Below, piece after piece: positions 7,511-15,735 of a stretch of 50,076 nt of DNA. The notes under the pieces were generated by a model. The model was not told where the DNA came from. It did no database searches and saw only the letters and a list, made by a program, of their open reading frames with translations. Source of the stretch: Oscillatoria sp. HE19RPO (GTDB lineage Bacteria > Cyanobacteriota > Cyanobacteriia > Cyanobacteriales > Laspinemataceae); contig NZ_JAMXOT010000043.1 in the NCBI RefSeq assembly GCF_024220515.1, positions 1 through 50,076 on the forward strand. Direction: 5' to 3'. Both the position numbers and the translations under genes were made by a program. Within the stretch, counting starts at the first letter, position 1, and each line of letters starts with the position of its first letter.

Positions 7511-8712
7511 AGATGAAAGTCTTAACCGGCGATTGCCTAAAACTTTTAGAGCAAATTCCCGATGAATCCGTTGATGCCATTTATCTGGACCCGCCATTTT
7601 TCACGGAAAAAACCCATAAACTCAAAACCCGAGATGGCAGCAAAGAGTTTTCCTTTGATGATTTGTGGGGTTGCCATAAAAAATATGCTGAATTCCTCTA
7701 TCAGCGATTAGTTCCCTTGCATCGCGTTCTCAAGTCCTCCGGGAGTCTTTTTTTCCATTGTGATGCCAACGCCAATTACATAATTCGTTCCCTGTTAAAT
7801 GAAATATTTGGACCGGACCAGTTTCGGTCTGAGATTATTTGGTATTACAAACGCTGGTCTAATTCTCAAAAAGGATTATTACCCGCCCATCAAACCATTT
7901 ATTTTTATTCAAAATCCGATTCATTTACCTTTAATACCCGCTATACCGATTATTCTGAATCGACCAATGTAGACCAAATCTTGCAGAGGCGATCGCGCAA
8001 TCCACAGGGTAAAGCCGTGTACGCTCGGGATGAACAGGGGAAAGTCATTCTCAATGACAGCAAAAAAGGCGTTCCCTTATCCGATGTCTGGGATATTCCC
8101 TACCTCAATCCTAAAGCAAAAGAACGGGTCGGTTATCCCACCCAAAAACCAATTCTCCTGCTGGAACGAATCATCGAAATTGCCACCAATCCGGGAGACT
8201 TAATCCTTGACCCCTTTTGCGGCAGCGGCACAACGTTAGTCGCCGCAAAACTTTTGGGCCGTCACGGAATCGGAATAGATATTTCCGAGGATGCTATTGA
8301 ATTGACCCAAAAACGGCTTCTCATTCCAATCAAAACTGCTTCAACCTTGCTACAAAAAGGCCGAAAATCTTACTTAACAGCAGACAAAGAAGCCTTAGCT
8401 TTATTGCAAGGATTAAATGCTATTCCAGTTCATCGCAACAAGGGAATTGATGCCATACTCAAACAAACATTCCAAAATAAACCCATTTTAATCCGAGTCC
8501 AAAAACCTGGAGAATCTCTCCTAGAGTCGGTCCGCCTCCTGTCAGCAGCCGCTCAAACCAAATCTTCTCAACTTTCTATCTTAGTTCAGACAGAACCGAG
8601 TGAATTTATTTGTGAAGAAATGATTCCCGCTTCTATCAAAATTGTCAATGCTCCCCTGGTTCAAATTCAACAAATTTTGCATGATACAGGGAAGGATAAT
8701 GTAGTAAGCTAA
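7507..8712 (+). CDS. Site-specific DNA methyltransferase (beta-class N4/N6) with C-terminal extension
   Basis: A 401-aa modification enzyme. The catalytic motif DPPF (residues 28-31, in YLDPPFFTE) comes first and the SAM-binding motif DPFCGSGTT (about 238-246) comes later. That order defines beta-class amino-methyltransferases, which methylate adenine N6 or cytosine N4. GYPTQKP and GIDISEDAIELTQKRL are further family marks. Residues about 283-401 form an extra domain: GIDAIL followed by ILIRVQK resembles the D...QxK core of Mrr-type nuclease folds, though no activity can be claimed. The ATG overlaps the stop of the restriction gene (ATGA). Its role is to protect the host sites cut by the partner nuclease; specificity (GTGCAC) is inferred from that partner. 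Confidence 0.88.
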   Translation: MKMKVLTGDCLKLLEQIPDESVDAIYLDPPFFTEKTHKLKTRDGSKEFSFDDLWGCHKKYAEFLYQRLVPLHRVLKSSGSLFFHCDANANYIIRSLLNEIFGPDQFRSEIIWYYKRWSNSQKGLLPAHQTIYFYSKSDSFTFNTRYTDYSESTNVDQILQRRSRNPQGKAVYARDEQGKVILNDSKKGVPLSDVWDIPYLNPKAKERVGYPTQKPILLLERIIEIATNPGDLILDPFCGSGTTLVAAKLLGRHGIGIDISEDAIELTQKRLLIPIKTASTLLQKGRKSYLTADKEALALLQGLNAIPVHRNKGIDAILKQTFQNKPILIRVQKPGESLLESVRLLSAAAQTKSSQLSILVQTEPSEFICEEMIPASIKIVNAPLVQIQQILHDTGKDNVVS

Positions 8713-9242
8713 AAGAAGCATTTAAACTGGATGTTCCTAGCGCGCAAGATGCAAAGCAAGCAGGCATGGCTTACGGCCCACATTCCGCACGACAAAATAG
8801 CGCCAACCGATTTAGGCCAGGGTTCAAGAAGAGAAACCCTTGAGCGAGAAAAAGTGCTTTAAAGCTTGCACTGTAGGACTAGACGATTGCTTGACTTATG
8901 ATGCGATCGGCCTGCGGCATAGCTTCGCTTACCCCCGGGGTGTCAGGAATTATCGTCTGATTGAAAATACAGAGATTTTCAGTCCCCATTGCCTTGATTT
9001 GTGTATAACGTTCCAGTTGATTGGCTCCCAGTTCTCCACGAGAGGGCGATCGCCCGATCCAATCCAGGAACCCTAGGAGCCAGATAATGAGTGAACAGTT
9101 GAGGGCTCCACTCTGGCTAACTTTTGGGCGAATAAAAGCCTTGATAGCTGGTGACCTTTATTATTATATTTATGACCTTGACAAAGCTGCCGGGTTGGTC
9201 GCCGGAGTAGGGGAACACCGGCTGACCGCGACCCGTCTGGAA
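8713..9242. other. Gap of 530 bp between the R-M pair and sbtA
   Basis: No complete gene. An open frame without a start codon runs from about 8700 to a TGA at 8841-8843 and reads like a protein tail (GPHSARQNSANRFRPGFKKR); it may be the end of a lost gene. HIP1-type sequence occurs near 9046. No terminator with a T run was found for either flanking gene. Confidence 0.45.
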
Positions 9243-10412
9243 TCAGCCGCCCATCATCGCCTGGGCGAGTCCGATGAAGAGCGGTATTCCCAAGGCGATC
9301 GCAACCGGCGTGCCGACGGCTGTGGACGCGCCAATGTAGGCCGAGGGATTGGCCGAAGGGATACCGGCTCGTAAAGTAGGCGGCCCCGAGATATCTGAAC
9401 TGGAGGCGGCGATGATGGCCAGTAGAGCGACGCCGCCAGGGGTGAACCCCGTGACGTAGTGGGCAATCATGCCGAGACCGAAGGCGATAAACCCATGCAG
9501 CAACGGTGCGAAGAAGGCATAGACGGCGTACCACTGGGCCACCTTCCGCAGCTCGTTAATCCTTGACCAAGCCTCCATACCCATGACCAGCATCAGTATC
9601 GAAAGCAGGCCCCGGAAGAGGGGGTTGTAGAAGCTTTCATAGACACTTTCCGGTCGGGTGAGGATGCCGAGAGCGAGGCCGAGCAGCAGTGCCGATAGGG
9701 CAGAACCCTCAAGGCTTTCCTTGACGATGGGCCATATTTTGACCCGATCGCGCTGTTTGCTGGGATACCCGCTTGCGGTAATGCGCTGCTGGCTGCGATA
9801 CTCCTGCCTGGTAGTGGGATACTCCGGCTTGCTGGGATACTCACCTGCGGCAACGGACTGCTTGCTGAGATATTCCTGCTTGCTGAGATACTCCTGCTTG
9901 CTGAGATTCTCGTCTGCGGTAGCGCGCTTCTTGCTGGTATAAATGCTGGCCAGGACGATCGCAGTCACGAGCGCTGGGATGTCCATGAAGGGATAGAGTG
10001 CGGCGGCCCAGGGCTCGTATTCCAGGCCTTGCGCTTCCATTACCGTTATGCCAGCGGCGAGGGTAGAGCCACTCACGGCACCAAACAAGCCCCCGGTCGC
10101 AAGGGCATCCACGGTTCTGATGCTCGGCAGCTTGGCTAACGTGTAGCTTGCGATGAACACAATAAGTATCCCCGTTACCACGGCGAACAGCGCGGGCAAC
10201 AGCATCTCCGTTATATTGGAATTGCGGATTGCAATGCCGCCGCTCAAGCCGACTTTGATGAGCAGCATGAAGACGATGAACTTATAGATCGCATCTGGAA
10301 TTTCCAGTTTGCTACCGAGGGCGGCAATGACTATACCACCGATCAGAAAGCCGAGCGTCGGGGACTGCAACTGCGCCCCGAATTTCGTAAAAAACTCGAA
10401 CAAAAATTCCAT
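9243..10412 (-). CDS. sbtA: Sodium-dependent bicarbonate transporter SbtA
   Basis: A 389-aa inner-membrane Na+/HCO3- symporter, part of the cyanobacterial CO2-concentrating mechanism. Family marks include the start FLFEFFTKFGAQLQSPTLGF, the first-half motif GAVSGSTLAAGI, and the second-half motifs LMLVMGMEAWSRI and SSSDISGPPTLRAGIPSANP. There are about ten hydrophobic helices in two halves with a cytoplasmic loop between (about residues 165-225). That loop carries tandem YLSKQE-type repeats, longer than I recall for other SbtA. The start at 10412 is supported by AAGGAGG nine nt upstream on the minus strand. It is transcribed away from sbtB, which lies 1.15 kb off on the other strand; in many genomes the two genes are in one operon. 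The region looks GC-richer than its neighbours. Confidence 0.95.
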   Translation of the reverse strand: MEFLFEFFTKFGAQLQSPTLGFLIGGIVIAALGSKLEIPDAIYKFIVFMLLIKVGLSGGIAIRNSNITEMLLPALFAVVTGILIVFIASYTLAKLPSIRTVDALATGGLFGAVSGSTLAAGITVMEAQGLEYEPWAAALYPFMDIPALVTAIVLASIYTSKKRATADENLSKQEYLSKQEYLSKQSVAAGEYPSKPEYPTTRQEYRSQQRITASGYPSKQRDRVKIWPIVKESLEGSALSALLLGLALGILTRPESVYESFYNPLFRGLLSILMLVMGMEAWSRINELRKVAQWYAVYAFFAPLLHGFIAFGLGMIAHYVTGFTPGGVALLAIIAASSSDISGPPTLRAGIPSANPSAYIGASTAVGTPVAIALGIPLFIGLAQAMMGG

Positions 10413-10510
10413 GTTGTAATTCCTCCTTGATTCAGATATTTAGGGGTTAGGACCGCAGGCAAATGCATCTGCATCCCGGTGGGTCTTGTGCTGGAAGATC
10501 GGGTTGCGAT

Positions 10511-10654
10511 CTAGCGATCGCAAATGATCGGGCTAATCAGTAGTGATTCATGGGCAATGGCGGGTTGCGGCCATAGTTCACCCGCAATGGGTTCGTACAA
10601 AGCCTCTGCGGTGTACAGAAAGTTCCGACGAGTCATGGGAGAGAAATTTGCCAT
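10511..10654 (-). pseudogene. Remnant with Tat-like signal, resembling NrtA/CmpA-type binding protein start
   Basis: A 47-aa frame with a perfect AAGGAGG six nt before its ATG. It begins MANFSPMTRRNFLYTAEALY. The TRRNFLYTA stretch resembles the twin-arginine lipoprotein signal of the nitrate/bicarbonate ABC binding proteins NrtA and CmpA, but the hydrophobic core and the lipobox are missing and the frame soon ends at TAG (10511). I read it as the leftover 5' end of a deleted transporter gene. A functional small peptide cannot be excluded because the ribosome-binding site is intact. It lies about 100 bp upstream of sbtA on the same strand. Confidence 0.5.
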
Positions 10655-11483
10655 GAATACCTCCTTGCGCTTCCTCTAACGAGGAGTGATGATTCTGATA
10701 AGTAAGCGTTAAGTTGAAGCAAGTAGGGATGAAGCATTTCATCCCTGCCGCACAGGTGTTAAGCAAATACCTGTCGATAGGGTGTTCAGAGGTGGCTGCT
10801 CTCTGAACGGGTCTCAAAGGTGTCGCTGTTTTGCAGCAACTCCCATAGATCAACATCTATTAAGACCCGAATCTCTATGTGCTTAAGTCTATCCTTAAAT
10901 CTCCACAAATTTGCGATCGATTTACATGGATCTGCCAAGTAATTTCAAATTCAAATCATAAGCTTTTCTTTTGGTTTCAGGAAGCCCCTATATCTATGGT
11001 TAATGCAAATGGGAAGCATAGAATTTTCTCTATACCTTGTTCTTGTTAAGAAGGGCCTTCTATGACTGCACTTCCCAAATAGCGTTGGATGGCGCTGCCA
11101 ATCCCAGTCGGCCTGGGCGTCATTAATTTGTCTCCAGAGTCGGCTGCTGTTCCCGATGCCTCTATAAAGAAAGAAAGACCTTGAACGAATGGTGTGAAGA
11201 CCCCACAGAGTTGCCAGCAGAAACGGCTCACACTGTTGATTAGTTGCTGTTGCTCACGGGGACAAAAGACTGTGCGGCTGCCGACGCCTTGAACAGCCAG
11301 CCGGAAACATTAGATCCTAGAGCGCTTGGAGTGGCAAGATTTAAGGCCCTTCTCTACTTTTACCCAGGTCATCTGGTTGTCATAGCGCCAAAAGAAAAGG
11401 ATAAGTGTTTTTTATAAAATGCTTCCGCTAATCTGAGTTAATCTTTCTCAACAGAGGGTAGTGTATTCGCTGCTCTTTGGCAT
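10655..11483. other. Divergent sbtA/sbtB intergenic region
   Basis: This region should hold the promoters of both sbt transcripts. It has a hairpin agggatgaa-gcat-ttcatccct (10725-10746) followed by caggtgtt-aagca-aatacctg, both about 80-110 bp upstream of the Tat-remnant ATG on the minus strand. A 61-codon minus-strand frame at 11046-11231 is unrecognised and probably not a gene. I found no clear NdhR/CcmR-type binding site by eye. Confidence 0.5.
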
Positions 11484-11528
11484 AAACTTAAAAATATGGT
11501 TCAAGGCACAACCATAGAGTCTTGCCTT
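11484..11528 (+). promoter_or_regulatory. Upstream element shared by sbtB and the 81-aa gene, copy A
   Basis: A 45-bp segment beginning aaacttaaaaatatggttca. It is identical at 35 of 45 positions to 12073-12117 and ends 38 bp before the sbtB ATG. This could be a duplicated 5' leader or regulator site; its role is inferred from position only. Confidence 0.55.
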
Positions 11529-11560
11529 GAATTGTCCTAACACAAAGCATCAAGAGGTAA

Positions 11561-11884
<324 letters not shown>

Positions 11885-11962
11885 GTCAAAACCCCAGTAA
11901 TTCTCATTTTGGCCAGAAGCTGTTCAAGCACTGGGAATCTTGGTATTGTAATGACATCTGAG

Positions 11963-12067
11963 ACAGGACTTACGCAGAGTTGGAGAATCTACCCTAAAAA
12001 TGTAGAGCAGAGGAAACGAATTGCCTCTACAGTTCGGGGTTAAGGTTACAGATTGCGTAAGTCCTGT
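11963..12067. mobile_element. MITE-like element, 105 bp, with 14-bp terminal inverted repeats
   Basis: The ends acaggacttacgca (11963-11976) and tgcgtaagtcctgt (12054-12067) are perfect complements. There is no coding capacity and no clear target-site duplication. It is directly followed by the copy B leader element. A lone end-like gacttacgca also occurs near 42129. Confidence 0.75.
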
Positions 12068-12072
12068 AACTT

Positions 12073-12117
12073 AAACTTAAGAATATCGTTCAAGGCGAAA
12101 GCATAGATGTCTGTCTT
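12073..12117 (+). promoter_or_regulatory. Upstream element shared by sbtB and the 81-aa gene, copy B
   Basis: The second copy of the 45-bp element (aaacttaagaatatcgttca), 35 of 45 positions identical to 11484-11528. It lies 151 bp before the ATG at 12269. Confidence 0.5.
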
Positions 12118-12268
12118 CTGTTCGACATCTAATGTCAGGTTTGAGCGACCCAGTCTCTCTTTTTGAGACACTCTCCATTCACAGGTGAATTTGACAACAG
12201 GTGTTTCAGTAGCGGCGGGCACTTGCCCGCCACGGCCACACACATTCAAACAGCATGGAGCGGACATC

Positions 12269-12514
12269 ATGAACAATTTTGATTCAACTAAACTGCGGAG
12301 CAAATTTGACAACACCAGCGAAGGCTGGCTAGTGCAGGTATATAGCGGCGATCGCCGCCTACTCTGCGTGCTCGACTCGTCTCACGCCTGGACTTTTTTA
12401 TTGGGCTGTGGGTTGGGTCTCCTACTGGCAGTCGGGTGGTTTAACCTGGCCAGTTACAGTCCGTCCACGACTTATGTGCCAGCAACAACTCCCCCCGAAA
12501 TGTGGATTGATTAG
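12269..12514 (+). CDS. Small single-span membrane protein in the sbt locus, unknown function
   Basis: An 81-aa protein from ATG 12269. A longer frame from 12185 is less likely, because the segment before 12269 is translated GC-rich spacer. Residues 1-45 are polar and probably cytoplasmic (KFDNTSEGWLVQVYSGD), followed by one strong membrane span, about WTFLLGCGLGLLLAVGWFNL, and a short proline/threonine-rich tail. A weak ribosome-binding site (ggagcgg) lies 6 nt upstream. I know no family. Its position 385 bp after sbtB, and an upstream element resembling that of sbtB, suggest it is expressed with the bicarbonate genes and might be a transporter accessory peptide. That is inference. Confidence 0.6.
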   Translation: MNNFDSTKLRSKFDNTSEGWLVQVYSGDRRLLCVLDSSHAWTFLLGCGLGLLLAVGWFNLASYSPSTTYVPATTPPEMWID

Positions 12515-12703
12515 CTCACATTGCTAGAATAGTAGTGCCCACGCAACTCCTGTTCCCGATTTGGCCTCCCTCATACCGTCCTCTGGTGAAAAAAACCAGA
12601 CGCTGGCCGGTTCGACTGGACAGGTAGAATGGAGCAGGGGTAGTCCTAAATATGGGGAATTTTAAATATGTAATGATTCATTATAATCATGAATAAAATA
12701 CAA

Positions 12704-13385
12704 TCAGGCCCCAACATGATTATCTAATGTTTTAGAAACCGATAACGTTTTTCTCGCCGAGTCTAGAAACTCGTTGCCTTCAGGTATTATTAAACCGTTC
12801 AATATGGCTGGTTTCCCCGCTATTTTTGATGAACGGCTTATGTCTGGTGGTTGGAAAAACATTGATAGGCTTGCCAAAAATCGGTATAGCACACTGCACA
12901 TTGCCGATAAACAAGAGGTAAAGATTCCCATAATTTTTAGGCTAATTTTTGACTTCTATCTCCCTTCGTAAAATCCGACAACTTCTTGGGTTTATAAATC
13001 TAAAGCGAACCCCACACACTGTGGGTTTTGTTTGTTTTGAACATCAGACCAAAGTTCGTCATATTACTGGTGTTTCCTGGAGGTTTAGCTGAGACTTCAA
13101 GTTCCCTGGAAACCTTGGCATACTTGGCATTAACGTATTTCTAAAGCTAAGTTCCTGAAACCTCAAGACTCTACCTATACCAGACCAAGATTTTTTTTCA
13201 AGTAATAGATTATCAATCCATTTTTTAAGAGAGTTGGAAATATATTTTTTACGGTTATTTCCAACAAACTGGCGGCCACAGTCCTGACATTGATGATTTT
13301 GCTTACCATGATGAATATGACCATTATGAACGGATGTTATGAAATCCAAATCTAGGACAGACTGGTTAAGAGTATTCAAAATCAT
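12704..13385 (-). pseudogene. IS1-family transposase, broken by several frameshifts
   Basis: The pieces occur in the right order but in different frames. They are the zinc-ribbon start NGHIHHGKQNHQCQDCGRQF, then LLLEKKSWSGIGRVLRF, then (another frame) YVNAKYAKVSRELEVSAKPP, then (another frame) DELWSDVQNKQNPQ, then TQEVVGFYEG, and finally RKTLSVSKTLDNHVGA. Together they match the IS1-type transposase common in cyanobacteria, with the conserved DELW acid and the C-terminal block. The true start codon and part of the DDE region are lost or frame-shifted, so it cannot be active. A short stem (cccaca-cac-tgtggg, 13011-13025) lies within it. Terminal inverted repeats were not recognisable. Confidence 0.88.
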
Positions 13386-13603
13386 TAGACTTCTGGATAG
13401 ATTGAGAATTTATCGATTTTTTCAGGGGTTAATTTATCTAAAATTCAGTATCATGATTTAACGGTTTCCATTCCAGAGAAATATTTTAATTTTTAAAACT
13501 TTTTAGAAATTTTGTTTATTAAACTACAATAGTTTTGGCTTTTTTTTATAGACCAAGGACATTTCTATTAGTAGTCCAGCAGCATTATTACATATTTATA
13601 ATT

Positions 13604-13734
13604 TATAGCGGTTCCCGGATTGATGAGGTACTTTTCAAAGCCCCTCTCCCCCCCCCTTTCAAAGGGGGGTAGGGGGGATGGAGAGGGGTTTGGGGCCGCC
13701 ATCGCTTTACCTTATCAATATGAGAAAGGCTATA
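13604..13734. repeat. MITE-like repeat, tatagcg...(g)gctata family, copy 1
   Basis: It begins tatagcggttcc and ends gagaaaggctata. The interior has a strong stem from ccccctttcaaaggggg and the text aaagcccctctcccc. The same layout with diverged interior is at 42159-42267. No coding capacity. Confidence 0.7.
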
Positions 13735-14136
13735 TGACGACCAAGGAGTTATTTAAAATGAAATAGCCCTGTTGTAGGAGGGTTTAAAAGCTGCTTTTCA
13801 AGCCCCTTTCAACTGTTAGTAGGCATTTGGGGTTCACTGGTTTAAGCCTCAGTTATGGACAGCTCTGTCCGTAACTGGGGAGACGTTTTACCGATCGCCC
13901 CCGCCTCCTGTAAAGTTTTCCCAACAAAATCCAGCACTTCCCATAATTTGGCAAGGTTAATCCGAATTAAGACGGATGATTTCGGTACAGAAACTGGGGT
14001 TCTGTACGGTAGAGGACTGGATGGCAAGCTGAAACATTAAGTTTTGTAACAAAATGTGGGTTAACCCGTAAAAGTCAAGGGGACAGGCAGAGAGAGAAAT
14101 TAGAAGCGGATGAGGAGGCAAGAGTAGGGACCTGTA
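13735..14136. other. Gap upstream of the sigma-like/DUF1822/CHAT operon
   Basis: About 400 bp that should carry the operon promoter. Two overlapping 61-codon frames on opposite strands (13842-14040) are unrecognised and have no ribosome-binding site; I do not call them. No riboswitch or terminator was seen. Confidence 0.45.
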
Positions 14137-14775
14137 ATGCCTGAGCGAGATAGAAATAGACAAGATGAGGAAATGCAGCACTATGCTGAGTTAGCACAGA
14201 GGCATCCTCCCCAGAGTCGGGAACGGCAGCTTGCTTTGACAAAGCTAGTGGAGGCGATCGCCGGTTCTGGGAAACTATCCCGTCCCCGTCAAGGTGAATT
14301 TATCGCGGTGTATGAGGAAATTTATGCTGAGGCCCTCTCTCTATTGTGGTTGTTTGTTTGCGAGAATATCGATCGCTATGATTCGGGACGGGGTTCGGTG
14401 ATGACTTGGGTCAATTATCTGCTGGATAAGCGATTTATCATTGAAGGGATTAAAACCGTTGTGGGCAAAAAGGGCGATCGCCTGCTCTCCACTGCGGAAG
14501 TCGAGTTAATCCCCCAACCGGAACCCCAACCGTCTCCATCCCAGGTTCTTCAACAATATATTGAAGAGGATCGGGAAGGACTCTTTCAAAGCACCCATTT
14601 AAAAAATCGACCCGATGTCAACTTTAAACAGATTGCTTTAGCTCGATTGGCAGGAATCAAATGGAAAACTATCTCGGTTGATTTAAACGTTACAGTTTCC
14701 ACTCTCAGTTCTTTTTATCAACGCTCTTTAAAACAACTGTCGGCCCCGCTTCAAATGCTCTTTATTGATGAATAA
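14137..14775 (+). CDS. Sigma-70-like (ECF-type) protein of the CHAT operon
   Basis: A 212-aa protein that looks like a divergent sigma factor. Residues about 65-115 (LLWLFVCENIDRYDSGRGSV then MTWVNYLLDKRFI) resemble sigma region 2, where FDPxRGSxxTW is typical. Residues about 165-205 (FKQIALARLAGIKWKTI then SVDLNVTVSTLSSFYQRSL) form a helix-turn-helix like region 4. It is first in an operon with DUF1822 (23 bp gap) and CHAT (28 bp gap). I recall cyanobacterial homologues annotated as sigma-70 family proteins beside DUF1822 and CHAT genes. Whether it binds RNA polymerase is unknown. It probably regulates the operon or the protease's targets. Confidence 0.7.
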   Translation: MPERDRNRQDEEMQHYAELAQRHPPQSRERQLALTKLVEAIAGSGKLSRPRQGEFIAVYEEIYAEALSLLWLFVCENIDRYDSGRGSVMTWVNYLLDKRFIIEGIKTVVGKKGDRLLSTAEVELIPQPEPQPSPSQVLQQYIEEDREGLFQSTHLKNRPDVNFKQIALARLAGIKWKTISVDLNVTVSTLSSFYQRSLKQLSAPLQMLFIDE

Positions 14776-14798
14776 ACCGGCTCAAGTTAAGTGAACCT

Positions 14799-15707
14799 AT
14801 GGAAATGAACATCAAGCAGCTCACTTTTACGACATCGTTGATCCAAAAATATCACCAAATGGCTCAACAGTTTGGTCGGCAGCAGGTCACTGCGGTGAAA
14901 TCTGCCCAGGTATATCAGAATACCTTGGCAGTGCTGGCGGTTGATTATTATTGTCAATGTTTAGGTATCTCCACCCAGTTAACCTCTGGTGATAGCTGGA
15001 ATCCTGTCATGCAAAATTTACTGGATATTGCGGATCTACAGTTGGCGAATAGGGGAAAAATCGAATGCCTCCCGGTTCAGGTTGATACTGAATTCGTGGA
15101 AGTTAGCTCAGAGGTTTTATCAGAGAGAATCGGCTATATTGCCGTGGAAATAAATCCATCCCTGACCCAAGCAAGATTACTGGGATTTGCTGAAATCATC
15201 TCCAATAATCCTTGTCCCTTATCCCAGTTTAAGGGGTTAGAATGCTTTATTGATAGCCTTCATTCTATGCCCTCAACTCAACAGATTCATCTGTCTCAAT
15301 GGTTGCATCACTGTTGGGATGCGGGATGGAAACGGGTGGAAGAATTGTTAGAGGTTTCTCAATTAGAACTTGCGTTACAGTTTAGAACCACTCAAACTGC
15401 GGTGAAGGGCGGAAAGTTACTTGATTTGAATTCAACCGGCGATTCGGTGGCTTTATTGGTGGGAATCAAACCCACGAATCCCCCGGAAATGGATATTTGG
15501 GTGGAAGTCTATCCCATTGGCGAAAAAACCCATTTACCCCGGGATTTGCAGGTGATGGTTTTGGATAGTTCCCAAGTGTCTGTGATGCAGGCACAAGCGC
15601 GCAGTACGAAAAATATTCAACTTAATTTTAGTGGTGAACCGGGAGACCAGTTTAGTATTAAACTAGAGTTGGGGGATGTCAGCGTTACGGAAGCGTTTAT
15701 CATCTGA
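14799..15707 (+). CDS. DUF1822 family protein
   Basis: A 302-aa soluble protein of the cyanobacterial DUF1822 family. N-terminal features are the region QVYQNTLAVLAVDYYCQCLG (about residues 38-57) and GYIAVEINPSLTQARLLGF (about 112-130). The C-terminal half (MDIWVEVYPIGEKTHLPRDL) is beta-rich. No catalytic motif is visible and no function is known. It sits between a sigma-like gene and a CHAT protease gene with 23- and 28-bp gaps, and the same order recurs on the other strand at 45-49 kb. The repeated trio suggests it is an obligate partner of the CHAT protein, for example an adaptor, inhibitor or substrate. That is inference. Confidence 0.8.
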   Translation: MEMNIKQLTFTTSLIQKYHQMAQQFGRQQVTAVKSAQVYQNTLAVLAVDYYCQCLGISTQLTSGDSWNPVMQNLLDIADLQLANRGKIECLPVQVDTEFVEVSSEVLSERIGYIAVEINPSLTQARLLGFAEIISNNPCPLSQFKGLECFIDSLHSMPSTQQIHLSQWLHHCWDAGWKRVEELLEVSQLELALQFRTTQTAVKGGKLLDLNSTGDSVALLVGIKPTNPPEMDIWVEVYPIGEKTHLPRDLQVMVLDSSQVSVMQAQARSTKNIQLNFSGEPGDQFSIKLELGDVSVTEAFII

Positions 15708-15735
15708 ATTACAGGTCAAATCTGGGGGGACTAAT

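Noticed and set aside
8700-8843. Open frame after the methyltransferase, protein-like tail
   Set aside because: No start codon in frame before a late ATG and no family recognised; kept only as a possible gene remnant.
11046-11231. 61-codon minus-strand frame in the sbt intergenic region
   Set aside because: No ribosome-binding site and no similarity that I recognise.
13842-14040. Paired 61-codon frames on both strands before the sigma-like gene
   Set aside because: Overlapping, unrecognised, and located where the operon promoter should be.
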